Shown: one piece after another, positions 4,274 to 6,120 of the stretch | How the letters are laid out: the number at the start of each line of letters is the position of its first letter | Numbering within the stretch: the first letter of the stretch is position 1 | From: Acidobacteriota bacterium | GTDB lineage: Bacteria > Acidobacteriota > Terriglobia > Acidiferrales > UBA7541 | DNA: 6,120 nt | Assembly: GCA_003224075.1 (NCBI GenBank) | Contig: QHYF01000183.1 | Span: 2,774-8,893 of the forward strand | Reading direction: 5' to 3' | Position numbers and translations under genes: made by a program | Notes under the pieces: generated by a model | The model's input: only the letters and a program-made list of their open reading frames with translations | Told to the model about the DNA's origin: nothing | Databases searched by the model: none

Positions 4274-6120
4274 ATGGCTTATAACAAGAGCAAATACGTT
4301 GAGGCCGCACAAAAGCTGCTGAACCAGGGCAAAGTCGCCCAGGCCATAGGCGAATACCAAAATATTCTGAAGTACGAGCCCCGCGACCAGGTCACGCTGA
4401 TGACCATAGGCGAGCTGTACATCCGCCAGGGCGAGACATTCCAGGCCATCGACTATTTCGAACGCCTTGCGCAAATCTTCGTGGGCGACGGTTTCCTGAC
4501 TAAAGCGATTGCGGTTTACAAACGCATCGCCAAACTCGCTCCTGAGGAGATTCGCCCGCTCGAAAAGCTCGCCGACCTCTACGTTCAGCAAGGCGTGATG
4601 AGCGAGGCCCGTCCCCTTTTCCTCCAGCTAGCCGAGATTCACCTGAAGAACAATCGCCAGCCGGAAGCCGTTGGTCTGCTGAAAAAGCTGCTTCTCGCCG
4701 AACCCGATAATCTCCGGATCCAAATCCGGTTAGCCGATTTGTATCAAGCCATGGGCCAAACCCGGGACGCCATCGAGGCTTACGTTTCGGCTGCCCAGCG
4801 GGCCCTCGCTCGCGGGGACCAGGCGGAGAGTGAAAAGCTCGCGGACAAGGCCATAAAGCTCGAGCCGAATAATGTTGCCGCGGTCATTGTTAAAGCGCGT
4901 GTTTATTCTTCCCAAGGCAATCTGGCCAAGGCAGCGCAACTCCTCAAGCAGGTGCCGGATCTCGAGAAGGGCGGCGAACAAACCGAACTCCTCCTCGATC
5001 TGCATATCAAAGGCTCCGACTGGGACCAAGCCACCGCTCTTGCGCTGCGCGTTTTCGAAACCGACGAGAAAAATTTCGGGCCGATGCAAAAAGTAGTCGA
5101 GGCGTTGCTGCAATCCGGACAGGACGAAAAAGCCCTGGAGATTCTGGATCGTTCTCGCGTTCCGATGACCGACGCCGGCGAGCACGAAGCCGTCGGACGG
5201 CTGCTCAACGAGTTGGCTGTAGCTATGCCCGACCGCCTCGAACCGCGCGAATGGCTGGTCGATCTGTATGGCCGCACCAGTGACTCTTTCCACTTGTCTG
5301 ACGCGCTGGGGCATCTAGGTGATGTCCTGGTGGCGAATCGCCAGTTGGAACGAGCGAAGAAAACCTTCGAACAAATGGTCGAGCGCGAGCCGGAGAATGA
5401 CTCGGCCAAGCGCAAACTCGACAGCGTCAATCGCAGGATGCAGGGGCTGGCGCCGGAAGAAGCTCCGGAAGTCCCGGAACAGCCCTTATTGCCGACTGAT
5501 TTTCAGAGGTCGCCGGTTGTTAAACTGCGATCGGAAGACGAAGAACCTGCTCCCGAGGCACAGTCAAAGTCTGCAGGGTTGCCAGGCGAGCCTCCGCTCG
5601 ACGAAGAGACCCAAAAATTCATCTCACAGTCGCTGACCGACGTAGACCTCTTCGCCAGCTACGGTCTCACGCAGAAAGCCATTGGGTTGCTCGAGGCGAT
5701 TCTTCGCCGCGCGCCCCGACATACACCGACACTCGAAAAGTTGCTCGACTTTGTGCTGGGTGCCGGCGACGACCGGCGCACTGCCGAACTTGCCGCGCAG
5801 CTAGAGCAGATCCACCACGCAACCGGCGATAAGCGCAGCGCCGAACGATTTGGCGAATTGCGCCGCCGCTTCCAGCGCGCCGCCGGCCTGAGTGACGAGG
5901 ATCTGGCGATCGCAACGGCTGCGGCAATGCCCGCCTCAAAAGAAACTTCGGTCGCAGAAACCCACGAAGTTACGATTCCCGAAGTCCCCGCGGAGCCCGC
6001 TGCTGAAGCTGCTCCCGCGTCCCCCGTGCAAGGAGCGGAATCGGCACCAGTCGAAGTCAACGCCTCTCCCTCGCCGGAGGTGCAGGAAGTCGATCTCTCG
6101 GACGAATGGGCAACGCTTCT
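4274..6120 (+). CDS. large TPR-repeat protein, N-terminal 615 residues (3' end outside window)
   Basis: An uninterrupted frame runs from ATG 4274 to the right edge with no stop. An in-frame TAG at 4175-4177 and no ATG, GTG or TTG in between make this ATG the first ordinary start. Residues 3-380 are almost entirely paired helices of tetratricopeptide type, with recognisable repeats near 3-36 (AAQKLLNQGKVAQAIGEYQN), 40-70, 74-90, 94-126, 146-180, 180-200 and 342-376. These build a superhelical protein-binding scaffold. A Pro/Glu-rich linker (about 392-442) leads to a second helical block (443-535, DVDLFASYGLTQKAIGLLEA), then an Ala/Pro/Glu-rich linker (550-603) and an acidic EVDLSDEW motif (605-612). 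No signal peptide or membrane segment is visible, so it is probably cytoplasmic. I do not recognise a specific family. A role as an adaptor, for example in motility, secretion or pilus machinery, is conceivable but not shown. Codon use matches the neighbours. Confidence 0.9.
   Translation, partial: MAYNKSKYVEAAQKLLNQGKVAQAIGEYQNILKYEPRDQVTLMTIGELYIRQGETFQAIDYFERLAQIFVGDGFLTKAIAVYKRIAKLAPEEIRPLEKLADLYVQQGVMSEARPLFLQLAEIHLKNNRQPEAVGLLKKLLLAEPDNLRIQIRLADLYQAMGQTRDAIEAYVSAAQRALARGDQAESEKLADKAIKLEPNNVAAVIVKARVYSSQGNLAKAAQLLKQVPDLEKGGEQTELLLDLHIKGSDWDQATALALRVFETDEKNFGPMQKVVEALLQSGQDEKALEILDRSRVPMTDAGEHEAVGRLLNELAVAMPDRLEPREWLVDLYGRTSDSFHLSDALGHLGDVLVANRQLERAKKTFEQMVEREPENDSAKRKLDSVNRRMQGLAPEEAPEVPEQPLLPTDFQRSPVVKLRSEDEEPAPEAQSKSAGLPGEPPLDEETQKFISQSLTDVDLFASYGLTQKAIGLLEAILRRAPRHTPTLEKLLDFVLGAGDDRRTAELAAQLEQIHHATGDKRSAERFGELRRRFQRAAGLSDEDLAIATAAAMPASKETSVAETHEVTIPEVPAEPAAEAAPASPVQGAESAPVEVNASPSPEVQEVDLSDEWATL

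Noticed and set aside
4002..4310. 102-residue minus-strand frame across the gap and the TPR start
   Set aside because: It overlaps the start of the strongly supported TPR gene, resembles no family and has an odd composition (Pro/Ser/Arg-rich).
4208..5314. Minus-strand frames of 127 and 194 residues opposite the TPR gene
   Set aside because: Shadows caused by the codon bias of the real plus-strand frame. The plus strand gives clear TPR helices.

Overview
The window reads as ordinary chromosomal DNA from a free-living, moderately GC-rich Gram-negative bacterium. The genes most resemble what I recall of Acidobacteriota: a secreted S9 peptidase with a TolB-like propeller, a long cytoplasmic-looking TPR protein, and an SfnG/SsuD-like flavin monooxygenase. 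That placement is inference from gene style and codon use. No rRNA or other decisive marker is present.

Layout, left to right. (1) Positions 1-242 (+) hold the 3' end of a luciferase-like, flavin-dependent monooxygenase gene. The first dozen codons appear to be in a different frame from the rest, so the gene may be frameshifted. (2) Positions 309-865 form a compact monocistronic unit: a sigma70-type promoter with a perfect TATAAT, rplS (ribosomal protein L19, 397-801), and a Rho-independent terminator with a GAAA loop. (3) Positions 1041-3107 (-) encode a complete exported prolyl-oligopeptidase-family (S9) serine peptidase. It converges on rplS and carries an intact Ser-Asp-His triad. (4) A divergent intergenic region (3108-3278) carries putative promoters for the peptidase (-) and for rnhB (+), plus two perfect palindromes. 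(5) Positions 3279-3935 (+) encode ribonuclease HII (rnhB) with all four acidic active-site residues. (6) Positions 3936-4273 appear noncoding and contain several inverted and direct repeats. (7) From 4274 to the right edge (+) runs a large TPR-repeat protein of at least 615 codons with no stop in the window.

How the genes relate. In many bacteria rplS lies at the end of the rpsP-rimM-trmD-rplS cluster, with rnhB shortly after. Here rplS and rnhB are still near each other, but an S9 peptidase on the opposite strand sits between them, and a monooxygenase occupies the position where trmD is usual. Each gene seems to have its own expression signals, so this looks like a dispersed housekeeping cluster, not one operon.

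I found no CRISPR array, transposase, tRNA, rRNA, toxin-antitoxin pair or recognisable defence or biosynthetic system. The points most worth a second look are the probable frameshift at the left edge, the palindrome at the predicted 5' end of the rnhB mRNA, and the long TPR protein with its unusual leader.
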